Source: Metopolophium dirhodum
Lineage: Eukaryota > Arthropoda > Insecta > Hemiptera > Aphididae
Assembly: GCF_019925205.1 (NCBI RefSeq)
Contig: NC_083566.1
Coordinates: 14,632,001-14,696,000 of the forward strand
Reading direction: 5' to 3'
Length of the DNA stretch: 64,000 nt
Below are positions 1 through 12,150 of this stretch, one piece after another. A program made the position numbers and the translations under genes. The notes under the pieces are model-generated. The model worked only from the letters and a program-made list of their open reading frames with translations, had not been told where the DNA came from and did no database searches. How positions within the stretch are numbered: position 1 is the first letter of the stretch; each line of letters opens with the position of its first letter.

Positions 1-1341
1 TATGTTATAACGATTTTTTTTGTTAAATCATTTTAATTTTACATTTGTACGAAATTGGTTGTTTAAACATCAAATTGATCAAATGTAATTTACGCCCTTT
101 TTCCTTTCCACCATCCAAATTTTAGTTATTTTGTTGTAATTCAAAAATATTTGTAGGGACATCAAAGTTGAAATGTTTACGTACCTACCAATATTATATT
201 TATGACATTTTCAAAATATTTGGATTCATTTTGAGTTTTGCCTATTTATGAAGTATACCGTAAACAAAAATAGTAAAAACGAAAATTTGTACCTACACTA
301 ACCCAATTTTCTTGTTTAATTGCAGTGCCGCAACAATAGGGGACGCAAGGTACGCATTCCATTCTTTGTCCAGGTTTTATGTTTAAATGAGAGGCCCATC
401 GTCGAAAGGAAAAATTAAATAAGTCGCTATTCGAAAAAAAATGGAAAATGTACATTCTATAAATAGATTGATGATATTATTTTGATATTATTTAAAAAAC
501 AATTCAAGAATTGACATTTTTTGTTATTGAAAATAATCTTTCATCCCTTTATAGTGAAATTCTTACTGTTTGTATTATACATTTAAGTCTTCCAGTTACT
601 GTCACTATACCCAAAATGCCATTTTACAAATTAAAACTGTTTAAATACTATCTTCGGAATTCAATTTCACAAAAGAGATTAACTGCATAAGTATACTTAA
701 TATTGAAAAATCTAGGACAAATGTATTTGACCTGGAAAAATGTATAAATTACTTCAAATATGAAGACTAGAAAGAAATATTTATATTAACATAAATAAAA
801 AAGACAAGGAAAAAATGCAATTAATTTTTTTCTATAATATCTCTCTAAAATCTGAACAATACTTAAAAAATAGTTTTTTGTAAATTTATTCAAATTATTA
901 TAAAAAATAAAAATTTTTAGCATAGTGATCTTAGCAGTTCCTATACACTGTAGTGGACATTTTTAACTTTTTTTGTTTACAAACAAACATTTATCATTGT
1001 ATCGTTGTACCATTCTTTGATTTTATAAAAATTTATAGTTGCATGTTATAAAATCATAACACACTATATACAATATGTGTTTACTTGTTATTTAAAAGTT
1101 AAAATAAAACATTTATAAAACTAAATTATATACCGTTTAATGAACAGTAAATGTTTGCAATAAAATTGTCTAAAACAATAAACAGTTTTAACATTTGCAA
1201 ATTGTATGCCTAGTAACTATTGAATTAATGAATTACTCATAATATTAAAATTTATAATATGTAATTAACATTATAGTATAATATTCAAAATGTGATAAAA
1301 TAAATATACATTCTTATTGAACATATTAAAATCTATATGAA
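1..1341. other. AT-rich 3' flank of the QSOX gene, no gene seen
   Basis: Very AT-rich sequence beyond the probable poly(A) site of the minus-strand QSOX gene. The only open stretch (246-455, minus) has no recognisable domain and sits in low-complexity sequence. I see no RNA gene or intact repeat here. Confidence 0.5.
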
Positions 1342-1347
1342 TTTATT
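1342..1347 (-). promoter_or_regulatory. Candidate poly(A) signal of QSOX
   Basis: TTTATT on the plus strand is AATAAA on the minus strand, about 136 nt after the QSOX stop codon. In such AT-rich DNA the hexamer is frequent by chance, so only its position supports it. Confidence 0.4.
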
Positions 1348-1482
1348 AAATAACACAGTCTTATAGTTAAATTATTTTTAAATTTGTAAATGAGTAATAT
1401 AAAATATATAATATCTTAGTCAAAAAATTAAAATTTAATTTAATAAAAAACAAAACACATTTAAGTTATAATAACAATCAAG

Positions 1483-3065
1483 CTATTTACCCAGTATAAA
1501 ATAAATATATTTATTTTTTTTACACCGTTTCTTCACCAACAGTAAATAAAATAATATCATTAGCACACTACATGACAAAATATATGATATCATACAAGTG
1601 CTAACATCAATCTTCCATTCTTCTTCATCAAACACATTATTATTATAATTACTATTATCATCAATGGACCGTTTACCTGTGATTATCAAATTATCATGTT
1701 GAGAATGAATATTATCATATGATGTCTTTTGAAGACTAATAGCTGAATATATATTTTTCAAATATTTTAGCACTTCAGTTTTATTCCACTCATCAGTACC
1801 ATTTTGGTGACATGTTTCACAATATACTTTTGATGGAAATAATATTTTTGGATGCATTGGATCTTCAGTAACATCACCCTTAAGTCTTTGGTTCACTTGA
1901 TTATGGGCTGACCAAAGCCACAGCACTGCATCATCTAATGATGAAACATTAGTTTGAATTGTGGTAGCCATATTCATGAAATGCTCAGAACAGTCTGTAC
2001 ATCCAAAAAAATGTTTAACATAACCAGCAATAGTTTCCAAAACTTGTTTTCCATTAAATGTTATCAAGTTCTTTATAGATGCTTGTACTGAGAGTGTGTG
2101 AAACATAGTCCATAAGCCACATGGATATTTCCTATACATTGGTTGGCTACCTTCACATCCGATCCAACTATGTTTAGTAACATAAGGTTTTAACAAAAAT
2201 TCATAGTTATTAATAAGATTTCCAAGCTTCTCTCCTGACACTGTTTTATTGAGATGTGTATTTTCCCATATTAACTTAATGAATTTTTTGCCTCTAATAC
2301 TAGAAGGGAAACATTCAATAAGAAGTTCTAAATAACTATTTAATGCATTTAATGACTCGCCAGAAATAACACTTCGTGATAGAATCTCATGTTCCAGAGA
2401 ATACCTCAACGTAGCTTCTAAATCTGACAAATAAACTGTGTTGTCATTATGCATCGAACCTTTGTCTTTATGGAATAATAAATTATAGAGTGTAGTAGTA
2501 ATATCAAATATACTGAATGGAGTCATGTGCACTGTTTCCAAATATGTATTAATGGTATTGGTAAAATTTGTTTTGTTATTTCCACTTGCTAAACGTGTGA
2601 ATTGGTTATTGTCTTCAACAAGATAGAGACTTGGATATGTTTCTGTTTTTAATAATTCGGCCAATCCTGTGTTAGAATTTAGTACGCTTATTATTTTAAC
2701 TTTTTTTACAGGACAGAAATCGATAATAAGTTCTTGAGCAATCTTATCATTTGGTGTACTAATTATAATAAATGTTAAAATATTATTTGAATCAATTTCT
2801 ACATTGACATTTTCAAAGGGTTGTATATCACACAAAGTTGATACATTTGTGCTACTTTGAGTTTCTTGAAGCATTTTAATAAGAAAATCCTTCATAACTT
2901 GTATATTAAAAGATCTAATAAAATCTTTTCCAATATTACTTGATGCTGGCCGAGGAGGAAAGTAGCGTACAGTAGGATAGGCCATGACTTCATAATCTCG
3001 GCATGTTTGACTGTTTATTTCGTTTGAACAGTCAATTACACCAACTTTCACATAATTTCTCCACC
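1483..3065 (-). CDS. Qsox1: QSOX coding exon 2 (last)
   Basis: Begins after acceptor TTTATAG at 3066-3067 with two bases completing codon 84 and ends with TAG at 1483-1485. It encodes residues 84-610: most of the first thioredoxin domain, the redox-inactive second thioredoxin domain, the helical spacer, the Erv/ALR domain and the membrane anchor. Having nearly the whole protein in one 1.58-kb exon is unusual beside the many small exons of the neighbouring transporter gene. Confidence 0.95.
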
Positions 3066-6000
3066 CTATAAATCATAAAACCTGATTAAAAAAATATGGA
3101 ATTCATAAAAATAACAACGCATAGTTGTAAATAATTATTTATAAGTATATGCAAATGTGTTATGAAACAAAAATCTCAGTTAAATTAGATTACAGTCAAT
3201 CATTATTGGAAGAATCATTAGTGGATAATTGTCAACTAGTCATACAAATTAGAAAATTTACAAATTCTTGTATAAAATCTATTTTCATACTTATTAATAA
3301 AACTTTTAAATAAAATATGTTTTAAATCATTAATATTAACAAAAATATAAATATATTCAATATATTACATTATTTATCTATATAATATAATTTATAATAG
3401 GTATAATATGGCAGGTCAAAATATATCCTTAGTACCTATATATTATAATAGAAAGTAGGTATATAAAATATCAATAGGTAACAAACCGTAACTAACCATC
3501 TACTCTTAAATAGTTTTAATTAGGCTAATCTTTTTTTTTTTGTTAAGAAAATATACATTTGTGTAATTCTGTACTCGAGCTCCAAAAGGTAGACATATAA
3601 TGTATAAATTATAAATGAAATAAAAATGGGCACATTTACATTTTTAAGGATAAAAACTACCTTTAAAGTGATCTATTCTATTCCATATTGTAAACCATCC
3701 AAATAATATTTGATCATGAGTTATAAAATACAATAGTTTGTCTAACCATGTTATCTATATAATTGGTACCTAATTAATAAAAAGGAATGGAATTACCGGG
3801 AGAAATACTTAATAATTCTATGTGAAAATGAAAATAAACTGATAAAATATTAACACTGATGAGTCTTGAACAAAAATAAATTATCATGAATATTTTGTAA
3901 TATGGTAAAAAAAAATAGTAAAACCATTATAAATTAAAAAGAAATTTGCATAATACCTTATATCAAAAAAGTTAATTGTAAATGTTAATTTATAGTGTTA
4001 CAAAAAATCAGGGACAAATTAATTCCTTGCACTATAAGATAGAAGGGGATTCAAATACATTTTATCCAAAACTGAGTTATGACTTGCTTGAGTACTCAAG
4101 TGTAAGCTTGGGTAAGAATAATACTACAACTCTAATTACTATAGTATTTTTTTTTATTTTTAGATTCTGAGCGAAGCGATGAATGTATTGATTTTACAAT
4201 GATGTATGTTTTTTTTTTATTTTTTTTTTTTTTTTTTTCTTATTTTTGTGTCTGTCATCACCTTTTAGGACAGTAAAAGTGCTTGGATTTTCTTGAACAG
4301 TTACTTTTCTGATAGGAAAATGGCCTATGTAAAATACCCAATGGCCTATGTTGTCAGTTTTCAATTTTTTTCTATAAATATCGATAAAATTGTATTTGTT
4401 TGGTAAAAAAGCGTGAAAATTTAATATAAGGCTCCTGATATATCGTTCTAATAGCAGTTGAAAAATATTAAAAATACATAGGCACAATTTTTTTTTTATA
4501 AGCATTTAAAGTTCAAATTTTGACAACATTTATCAAATTTATAATTTATTAATTATTTTGTGGTTAAAAATTTATAAATTGTTAACTTTTATGGCTAAGG
4601 ATTGAAAATTTAAAACAAGGCTCCACGTAAATAGGTTATATATAAATTACTTTATTCCCAATAATATCATCAAATATACTTGGTAAAATCATAGGCTGAC
4701 TGACCGTTTTCGCTCAGAATCGTTTTTCTTATACAATGATATTATATCATTGAATTCAAATTTAACACCATCCATTACAGTGACCCACTTGTAACCTACT
4801 GTACAGCAGAGCGACATCCACTTATCCACCTTTTTTTTATTGATCCTTAAGCCCGGCATCTATGGCCATTAGCTGTTAGTAGGGTTGTATTGTGGTGGTG
4901 GTAAGGTTTTGAAGTGGCGGGTTTTTACACGTGAGTGTTTGTGTTTGGCAGAATTTTTGATTGGGCACCCGTAGGTATCTGCCATGCCTGGGTGGGGGGT
5001 GGCGGCACTTGTTCTCCGGACACCGTGACTTGCCCGAAGAAAAATGCCGCCCGTGACCAAGGAATCGAACCAGCGCCGGCTGTATCGCAACTGACGCCTT
5101 AGACCGCTCGTCCACTCCGTTCCCCAATATAGTATTTTTATAATTTAATTTATTTAACTTAAATATAGGTACCTAAGACTTAATAACTATTCAATGTTAA
5201 CAACTGATTTGAAATAATTTAATAACTGTATGTATATAATAAATTAAGTAAATAATAATTATATAATTTTAAGTACAAAAATTAATAGTACCTAGGTACT
5301 CAGGCATAATCTATATTCTATATAGATAAATTTTTGATTTTAAATGTCAGTAACTAAAAATGTATGGTTGAAGAAATAGTATGAGTTAAAAAGTGTAGGA
5401 ACAATACAGTTTAACTTTTCTAGACCTATGAACCACCAATTATAATAATAGGTATGTAATAGTAAGTGGCTAATAGTTACTACTTATAACACAATAAGTT
5501 TGTAGCACATATTTTTAGCTATTATATTTTAATGTTATCTGACATTATTATTATTTTAATAAAAGTTTAATAATACTATAACTAAACACATAACATTTAA
5601 ACATTAAAATATAATTAAAAAGATTCTTTAATAAGTCAACAAAATGTTATAATATTTACAACTCATGGTTGTTAATTATTTTATAAAGGTTTTAATCGAT
5701 GATAAATATGAGTAATAAGAATTAAATGATTGCAGGCCAGAAATAGTATGAATTGTATAAAACATAATTACAGTGTTTTGCAATGTCCTATAGTAAATTA
5801 GTATACCATACAATAAATATTTATACAATGTAAATCTAAATTTCTATGGTAGAATTCTTAATTTAAACCCAAGAATGATATGAATATTTAATTAAATTAG
5901 TGCCAATTTATATTATTGTAAGAAATGGTATTATTTAAGAATGTAAGAATTAGTTTAAATATAAGAGAAATAAAAAAACAAAATATCTAGAAGGTTTCTA

Positions 6001-6362
6001 CTTATTATAGGAATAATTATTTAAATAATATAACAGTAAATGTTTCCAAGTACTTATTAAAGCTGGTATTCATAAAACCTATGCTAATATTTTTAAATGA
6101 ACAGTTTGTTACCGTAGACTTGAATTCCAAATCCTTTCCAAGGGGTTGAGAACCGTATACAATGTCCACAAAAGGCATTGTAAAACTCAATCACGTATGA
6201 TGTATTTCCTTGCAATACTTTGTCATTAAAATTGGTACTGTCCAATATTTCCAACAGATCTGAGTCTTCGTACAGGCCAATAAGTTCTGTGCATGCCGGC
6301 GCAGTACTGAGTGCTGCTACGAGCAAGACGACCACGACATGGCCGCTACACCATATCAACAT
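1483..6362 (-). CDS. Qsox1: Quiescin sulfhydryl oxidase (QSOX), two coding exons
   Basis: Flavin-linked sulfhydryl oxidase that makes disulfides in secretory proteins and passes electrons to O2, giving H2O2. CDS = 6362-6113 joined to 3065-1483 (1833 nt, 610 residues). Residues 1 to about 25 are a hydrophobic signal peptide. The thioredoxin domain carries Cys65-Gly-His-Cys68. The exon junction creates Gly84-Trp85, matching the conserved Gly/Asp-Trp-Arg of the family. The Erv/ALR (FAD) domain covers about 385-515, with CGLW at 399, CTDC at 439-442 next to the flavin, and the final CETC at 499-502. A hydrophobic span at about 574-594 followed by a Lys/Arg-rich tail is a type I membrane anchor. 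The length is normal for QSOX. The start ATG follows GGGACAAA, a good initiation context. No frameshift is seen. Insects often have several QSOX paralogues, so the numeral in the symbol is by analogy only. Confidence 0.95.
4164..4830 (+). repeat. Partial copy of the modular aphid repeat
   Basis: Starts with gattctgagcgaagcgatg and a long T-run, continues through the shared modules (the word ttgtttggtaaaaaagcgtg at about 4397), and ends with the common terminus: cataggctgactgaccg, then cagaatcgtttttcttatac, then ctactgtacagcagagcgac and ccacttatccacc. The terminal block recurs in inverted orientation at 62.73 kb and in the same orientation at 42.67-42.91 kb. It carries no coding capacity. Confidence 0.8.
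4831..5125 (-). mobile_element. tRNA-headed SINE copy 1 (in QSOX intron)
   Basis: Minus-strand SINE whose 5' end (about 5125) reads ggaacggagtggacgagcgg, a tRNA-Ser/Leu-like A box, followed by a ggttcgattcc B box. The body (ggcggcatttttcttcgggc, then the gtgtccggagaac block) is shared with the copies at 28.34 and 37.39 kb. The A-rich tail is the T-run at 4831-4838. The 3' tail directly abuts the end of the modular repeat. It is a retroposed copy, not a functional tRNA gene, because the sequence beyond the A and B boxes does not fold as a tRNA. Confidence 0.88.
6113..6362 (-). CDS. Qsox1: QSOX coding exon 1
   Basis: Encodes residues 1-83 and the first base of codon 84: the signal peptide, the start of the thioredoxin fold and the CGHC active site. 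Donor G|GTAACA at 6112-6111. Confidence 0.93.
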
Positions 6363-7200
6363 TTTGTCCCGATGAATCAGATGGAACTAGATGGGAAAAA
6401 AAAAGATCCAAAAAATACAGTGAATGTAGGTAAGGTGTGTATCAGCTGCATTCCCCTAAAACCACTAAGGACATGCAGTTTTTGGTGGAAGAGACAAAAA
6501 ATTTCATGAGAAGGATGTCCAAAACTGACTTACGTTGTGTGCAACTGAGGGACAATTGTTGAACGCAGAGGGAATTATGAGGGGAAAATAAACCCGAAAA
6601 TGAATATTAATATTAATATTATTAGGTGTACTATTTCGACGCCGTCAGTATTGCCATAATTTACCAATTTTTCGTTTAAGTAAATCACGTATTATATAAC
6701 TATAATAGTAATTATAATATTAAATATTATCGCTTTCTGATGACGTCGCTGTCGGTGATTTATCGGCAACACAAATAATGAGCAAACAATGAAACAACCG
6801 TTGAACATATATCACCGGGTGCGAACATAAACGAGACGCCGTGACGGACTGCTGTTAACGTCGTAAACGTCCCGGGCGGTGGTAGTGGACACGTCTGGAG
6901 TGGCGGACGCGTACAAAATGCGGCAGGACTGTCCGCTGTCCAGGTTAGGCTAGGTTAGTGTCGACCGCTGTTCGTAGTCGTGATTGTCTACCGATATTCG
7001 ATAGAGCAAAGGCCTCACCGCCAGAGACCAACCGAAACGCGCAAGCAACACAGCTAAACTGAACGACGGCCGACGGACTGGACTGGCAGTCGCCTTGCCG
7101 AGCAGCGTAACGACGTCAATCGCAATCCGCAATCGCTTTCGTCTCTTCTTCCACCGCCCACAACTCCACAGGCTTCTTATTATAACGATCGACTGCAGTC
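6363..7200 (-). promoter_or_regulatory. Probable QSOX 5' UTR and GC-rich promoter region
   Basis: Immediately upstream of the QSOX start. From about 6720 to 7190 the sequence becomes CpG- and GC-rich (for example cgtcccgggcggtggtagtg near 6868) against an otherwise AT-rich background, as is common at broadly expressed insect promoters. No TATA box or spliced leader exon can be fixed by eye. Open frames here are by-products of the GC richness. Confidence 0.5.
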
Positions 7201-8135
7201 ACTGTAGAATGTAATAAGTAATAACATTTAACTATTATTAATTATTGTAATTTTTTATGTTTTGTACTTCATAGAGTTCGTTGGATGTTAAAGCTATCCG
7301 AATTACATTAACGGAATGATTATTATTATTTATTATTACCTACGACTTACGTACGATAAATAAATAAACCTACGACTATCATACATTCATACAATAACAT
7401 TATTTTAGCGCCACTTTCCCACAAGTCACTACCACTACCAAAAAATCTTATAATCGTCGTTATAACTGCAGCAGCTGCTGTATCACGCACCCTATAAGGT
7501 ATATTAACCCACATAAACAGACACCGCTGTAAGTTGTAATTGTTGTACATTGTACAGTTCACATTTTCACTAACTACTAATGTAGTATGTACCTATAATA
7601 GACGTCTATCACAGATGCGTAGCCGGGGTTAAGGATTTTGCAGGAAACTAAACTTTGTGAACGTATTACGTAACCATGTACCTATTAAAATTATAATTTG
7701 TATGAAAATTGCTGCAATCGCAGAACAATGCACTATGCAGGCATGTCACTGATAACAGGCGATCACAGATATAAAATAATATATATTTTATATCAGATTC
7801 TGTGCACGCGATCTTAACAATCACAGAAATGATTATGTTTTGCTTCCATGATAACACAATTAATAAGAAACACTTGGTTTATATGGTCGAAGGTTGTATA
7901 ATATAATATATACAACAACATTTTGATTTATATTTATTTTACATTTATTCATATTCAAATATACTGTGATAATATTATTTGGAAGCATTGCCTGCTTTGT
8001 AAATGGCGGCCGACTTCGATGATAAGAAGGAGCGGCTATCTAGTTGTTGTATATATCTATGGTTGTATATCTACAATCGTGGTAAAAAGCACGGAACACG
8101 GACGAATATAAATAAATATTCAATCATAGACCACA
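7201..8135. other. Intergenic DNA, nothing recognised
   Basis: AT-rich sequence between the QSOX upstream region and the nested MITE. Small open frames exist but none shows a domain or conserved motif. Confidence 0.5.
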
Positions 8136-8656
8136 TTACCACAAACTAAGATATAATGGACTGTAAACGAGCAGCTCGTTAATGGCCAGTGGCCATGAAT
8201 GTATGTATAAGATGTATAGTACAGGGGTTATGCAGGGGTCGCAATGGGCCATGGGGACCCAGAGTTTACAACGTTAATTTGAACACGGACCACGGACTTA
8301 GGATTCAAAATGTAAAGCCAAATAAAACCACTGGTAGCGCTGAAAACATTAGGTACCCTGTAACCTTATCTATGGTGGAACCTTTTTGTGGCCGGCCCCG
8401 GTCGACCATGTCGTTTCCAGTCCATTATCTTCTATACCGTGTATCATAATTTAAACAAATAGTAGTTTTACAATCTAAGATAAGGTCTATGTGGTCAATA
8501 CTTAAATGGACCTAATATCAGTGGCCTCGAAAGTATGTACAAGAGACAAATGCTGGGGTCTCAATAATTATCGAGAGTTTACAACGCCATCTATATTATA
8601 AAACACAGACTAACATACAAAATGTGACGCCAAACAAAACCACCGCAAATACTATA

Positions 8657-8926
8657 TACGACAATCACTGAACTAAATACATGTGTATACATATGTATTC
8701 AATTCAGTGACGACAATACGGGACAGCTACGGTCAAAATTGGCGTCCAGTTCTTATCAGTTGCCCCCGAGATTGTATTTGCGGTTGCCGTAATTAACCCC
8801 TTAAAAATAAATACGTTTATACCTATATATTATACCATATTTTAGGCAATTTAATAGCCATCTCGGGGGGGAATTGATAAGACCGGTCGCCAGGTTTTAC
8901 AGTAGTAAGTGTCCCGTATTGTCGTA
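8657..8926. mobile_element. MITE inserted in the composite element
   Basis: The inverted ends acgacaat-acgggaca (left, interrupted by a 44-bp insertion) and tgtcccgtattgtcgt (right, 8910-8925) are perfect complements over 16 bp once the insertion is removed. It is flanked by TATA-rich sequence, so a TA target is possible. It splits the right half of the surrounding element. Confidence 0.75.
8666..8709. mobile_element. 44-bp palindromic insertion with 8-bp target duplication
   Basis: Flanked by acgacaat on both sides (8658-8665 and 8710-8717). The insert begins cactgaa and ends ttcagtg and is a near-perfect palindrome along its whole length. It interrupts the left terminal inverted repeat of the surrounding MITE. 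An 8-bp duplication is the hallmark of hAT-type transposition; that class assignment is inference. Confidence 0.72.
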
Positions 8927-9334
8927 TATATAAATGAAAACATTTCTGAACAGTGTTGATGATAACACAAGAACCTTTTGCGGGCCATCCCCCGTAACCG
9001 GCCTACCAAGTCGTTTATAGTCCATTATATCTTAGTCCGTGGTAAAAATAATTTTTTTCTGAGACATCGATGTTTTATGTTTATATATTATAACTTATAA
9101 GACCCATCCTATGGGTAGACCTATAATACAGTATACGCATAGGTGTTTGATATTATTACTTAAGGTAGGTTACCTATACATTATATAAAATACAAATTGC
9201 CACTAATAATAATATGATTTGTGTACTACTGGTCATCGTCGATACGGATTAAAATGTTTTATCTACCTATACCATTCTAACTTTAAAAAAAAGTAGGTAC
9301 TTACTGTATGTCTGTATAGTATAAAATATAATAC

Positions 9335-9490
9335 TCCGCGCTACGAGAGAAGGAACCCGTTTCGCGCATGCAGACTGTAGGCATTCCCCCACTTTCTGCC
9401 ATTTAGTCTATGTCAAATACGTGACGATGCGCGGAATCGAACGTGTTTCGGTCGGCCTCGACACACGGGTTCCTTCTCTCGTGGCGCGGA
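9335..9490. mobile_element. 156-bp MITE with 26-bp inverted ends
   Basis: The left end 9335-9360 (tccgcgctacgagagaagga...) and right end 9465-9490 are inverted complements with one mismatch. The interior is GC-richer than the flanks. The target duplication is not clear, so I assign no superfamily. Confidence 0.7.
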
Positions 9491-10559
9491 TTAAGAGATC
9501 TTATAATTAATAAATAATAATATACCTATAAACGTGCATTTATATTATATATATACACTTTCCAACGCTTCATCTGCTAACATAATTTATTTTACCGTAA
9601 TTATTGTTAGAAATCTGTTTTCAGTGTTAAACAAATGCAATTACACAATTAATACCTACAGTAGTAGGTATCGTATAATAATTATTCTTGAAAGTATTAG
9701 GTATATAAGTATATTGTAATATACTAGTTGTCCCTGCGTTGCCTATTGTATGAATTATAATAGTAATATAATAATATATGTAACCTGCATTAGAAACTAG
9801 GTATTTAAATAAATAAAACTTTCTTGAGCTGCAAAAAATGCATGTGTAAGCTACCCTTTAGTTCCCTATAGGGATTGAACACGTCATAAGCTATAAACAC
9901 CCTTCAAGTCCCAGGGAATATATTATATCGATACATACATTTTATTGAAAACGTTTCAGTATCTAGTTATTGAGTCTACATTTACTTCAGATCAACTAAC
10001 ATACATATTTAGCTTTATAACCTAATTTGACCCATGAAAAAATGAAAAAATATAAACTATAAACGTTACATAGGCGTATATTCGTTTTAGTATCCCTCAG
10101 TTCAAGTGTAAATCGTCGTCGGTGTATACCTGCTCTTTGAACTAATCCGACCAAAATGGACAATTCGCTTGTGGTGGATTGGATATAGCCATTTGGTATA
10201 CATATTAAATCAAATGTGCGATTCAAACCATTCTTTTAACTTTCCTAATTTTTTAAAAACAATTTTAAATGTTCATAATATCGGTCAAAACGTTTATAGT
10301 TTTTGGATATGTAAGCTACAAACATACATCCAACTCTCATATTTATTTTAAGACAGTTTATTTATTCGAGGCCATAAACGCGACGATTTGATGCATGCGC
10401 TTTTACCTCATCTACCCGAGTAATCAATGGCAACCATGTATGCACAAAAAACACAAATTTTTACTACATACTATAATAATAATCTGTAATCTGCAACGAC
10501 AACCATTAATAAACTAAAAAAAATCGATTTCCATCATAAATCTAAAAATCCTTGTGTGA
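9491..10559. other. Intergenic DNA, nothing recognised
   Basis: AT-rich; no open frame with a recognisable domain and no clear repeat ends. Confidence 0.45.
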
Positions 10560-10700
10560 GACTGTGAGCCCCTCTTTAAGATACGTATTTTGGAAAATCA
10601 TTTCTTAGTGCACCACTACATAATGATACAAAATAACATGCAAATTTCAGTTCATATCATAGTTAAGCTAAGTTCTACAACCAACGTTGACCTGCAGTCA
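10560..10700. repeat. Diverged repeat, copy 1
   Basis: Shares an ordered series of words with 12025-12150: tttggaaaatcatttcttag and gtgcaccactacataat here correspond to tttcgaaaaatcctttctta and gtgcgcctatacacag there, followed in both by a tgaaatttca-like block. Probably an old retroelement fragment; class unknown. Confidence 0.4.
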
Positions 10701-11204
10701 GTCAAATAAAACCTTTCAGCTTTTTCCGAATTTTCCAATTTTTTGGGCTATTTTTTCGATTTCTTTTTTTGCAAAAACATTATTTGGACTATTAAAAATA
10801 TTTAACAAAAATAATGAGACAAATCAGCCCAACTGACCTCAATTTATGGGAATATCAACAAAAAACATTTAATTTTTACATATTTTGTACTATTTTCGTC
10901 AGTCCAATTGTTTTTCTTCTAAGACGTAGGTAATATGTATCATTGTATCATAATATATTAAAACCTTCCGCAACACTCAGCCGACCCATTAATGAAAACT
11001 GTACTAAAATCCGTAAGTACTTATCGAGTTAAGGGGGCAAAAAAGGGGGTTCTAGTGGTTCTACGATATAGCTTCTTCTCATATATAGCTGTCCGGGCTG
11101 TTTAGTTTTTTGGCCACTGCCTCAACCTATTATTTGTATCTTACATTTTATGATTTTATAATTAATATAACCTCTAATAATTATATTTGTCAAATGCTTT
11201 ATAC

Positions 11205-12150
11205 TTTACTAGCTGATCCCGCTGGCACTTCGTTGCCCGTTAAATGTACCAATTGTATAAGACTCAAACTTTGTTCAATTCGTTATTTAATATTCGGTGC
11301 ATGGTGTATGGAGTTCACAATTTATCCTAACTTTTCTGTTGCCAGGAATAAAAATTCTGATTCGCAGCAGTATTTTATCAGGTAGGCAATCTACCTGCGG
11401 TAGATCGCGGACCCCGTGCTGTTTGTACGTAAGTGTAAGATTTAACTCTAAAGTATAAAAATTGTACCAAGTTTGTCATTTTTACTTAATTCCACCCACG
11501 GAGGATTACTATAATCAATTAATACAAAAGCCTAACGCAACTGTATTAAAATCCGATAATTAAAAAAAAAACAAATTTAACACTTTTTAATTTAGCATAT
11601 CTACTTCCCAGAGGTCTAATCTACCAGACTACACACAACCATTCATTTTTATCTATACTAACAACTCTCAGCATGCCTACCCCCACTACTACTCCTGTTG
11701 GAAAAGCCTGTGTGCTTCGCGCGTCGTCGATTATGGCAAGCGTTATAATAGAATCATAAACGGCACATGCCACCGTATTATTTTAAAATCGAAATTAATA
11801 ATATAATGTGTTATGGATAAAGTGTTGAGTATCCGAGACATATCTATATATCTGCTCGTCGTTCGGTTTATTTTCGGTTCGGTATTAAGCCGGTCGGTGT
11901 CGGTGGCGGTGACACGGAAGGGGAAATTTGGGCGGCCACGTCTAGCCACCGCGCGTCGACGGCTGCCGTACCGCGAACCTCACTCACCATTAATTAAAAA
12001 TTAACTATTTTATGCTCTTTTTACTCTTTAAAATGCGAATTTCGAAAAATCCTTTCTTAGTGCGCCTATACACAGTAATAAGTACATTTACTGAAAATTT
12101 CATATCCATAGCTTCAGCAGTTCCGGCTAGGCGATTATGAATCACCCAGG
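11205..12150. repeat. Degraded repeat beginning actagctgatcccgc
   Basis: Starts at about 11210 with actagctgatcccgctggca and cttcgttgcccgtt, a signature of an abundant insect repeat whose degenerate copies carry this phrase. Includes a GC-rich patch at about 11860-11980 and ends with the block also found at 10560-10700. No intact reading frame and no domain recognised. Confidence 0.45.

Larger units (their letters stand above)
3066..6112 (-). other. QSOX intron 1 (3047 bp)
   Basis: Donor GTAACA at 6112 and acceptor TAG at 3066. The intron contains a partial modular aphid repeat (4164-4830) abutting a tRNA-headed SINE (4831-5125); the rest (3066-4163 and 5126-6112) is AT-rich with nothing recognisable. 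Confidence 0.85.
8136..9045. mobile_element. Composite MITE with 35-bp terminal inverted repeats, hosting nested insertions
   Basis: The left end 8136-8170 and the inverted right end 9011-9045 match at 32 of 35 positions (both begin ttaccac and contain ctaagatataatggact). A third diverged copy of the right end lies at 8411-8449, so two related units are fused head to tail. Internal words (gagtttacaacg, ccaaa(c/t)aaaaccac) occur in both halves. No coding capacity. The right half carries a second MITE at about 8657-8926. Confidence 0.75.
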
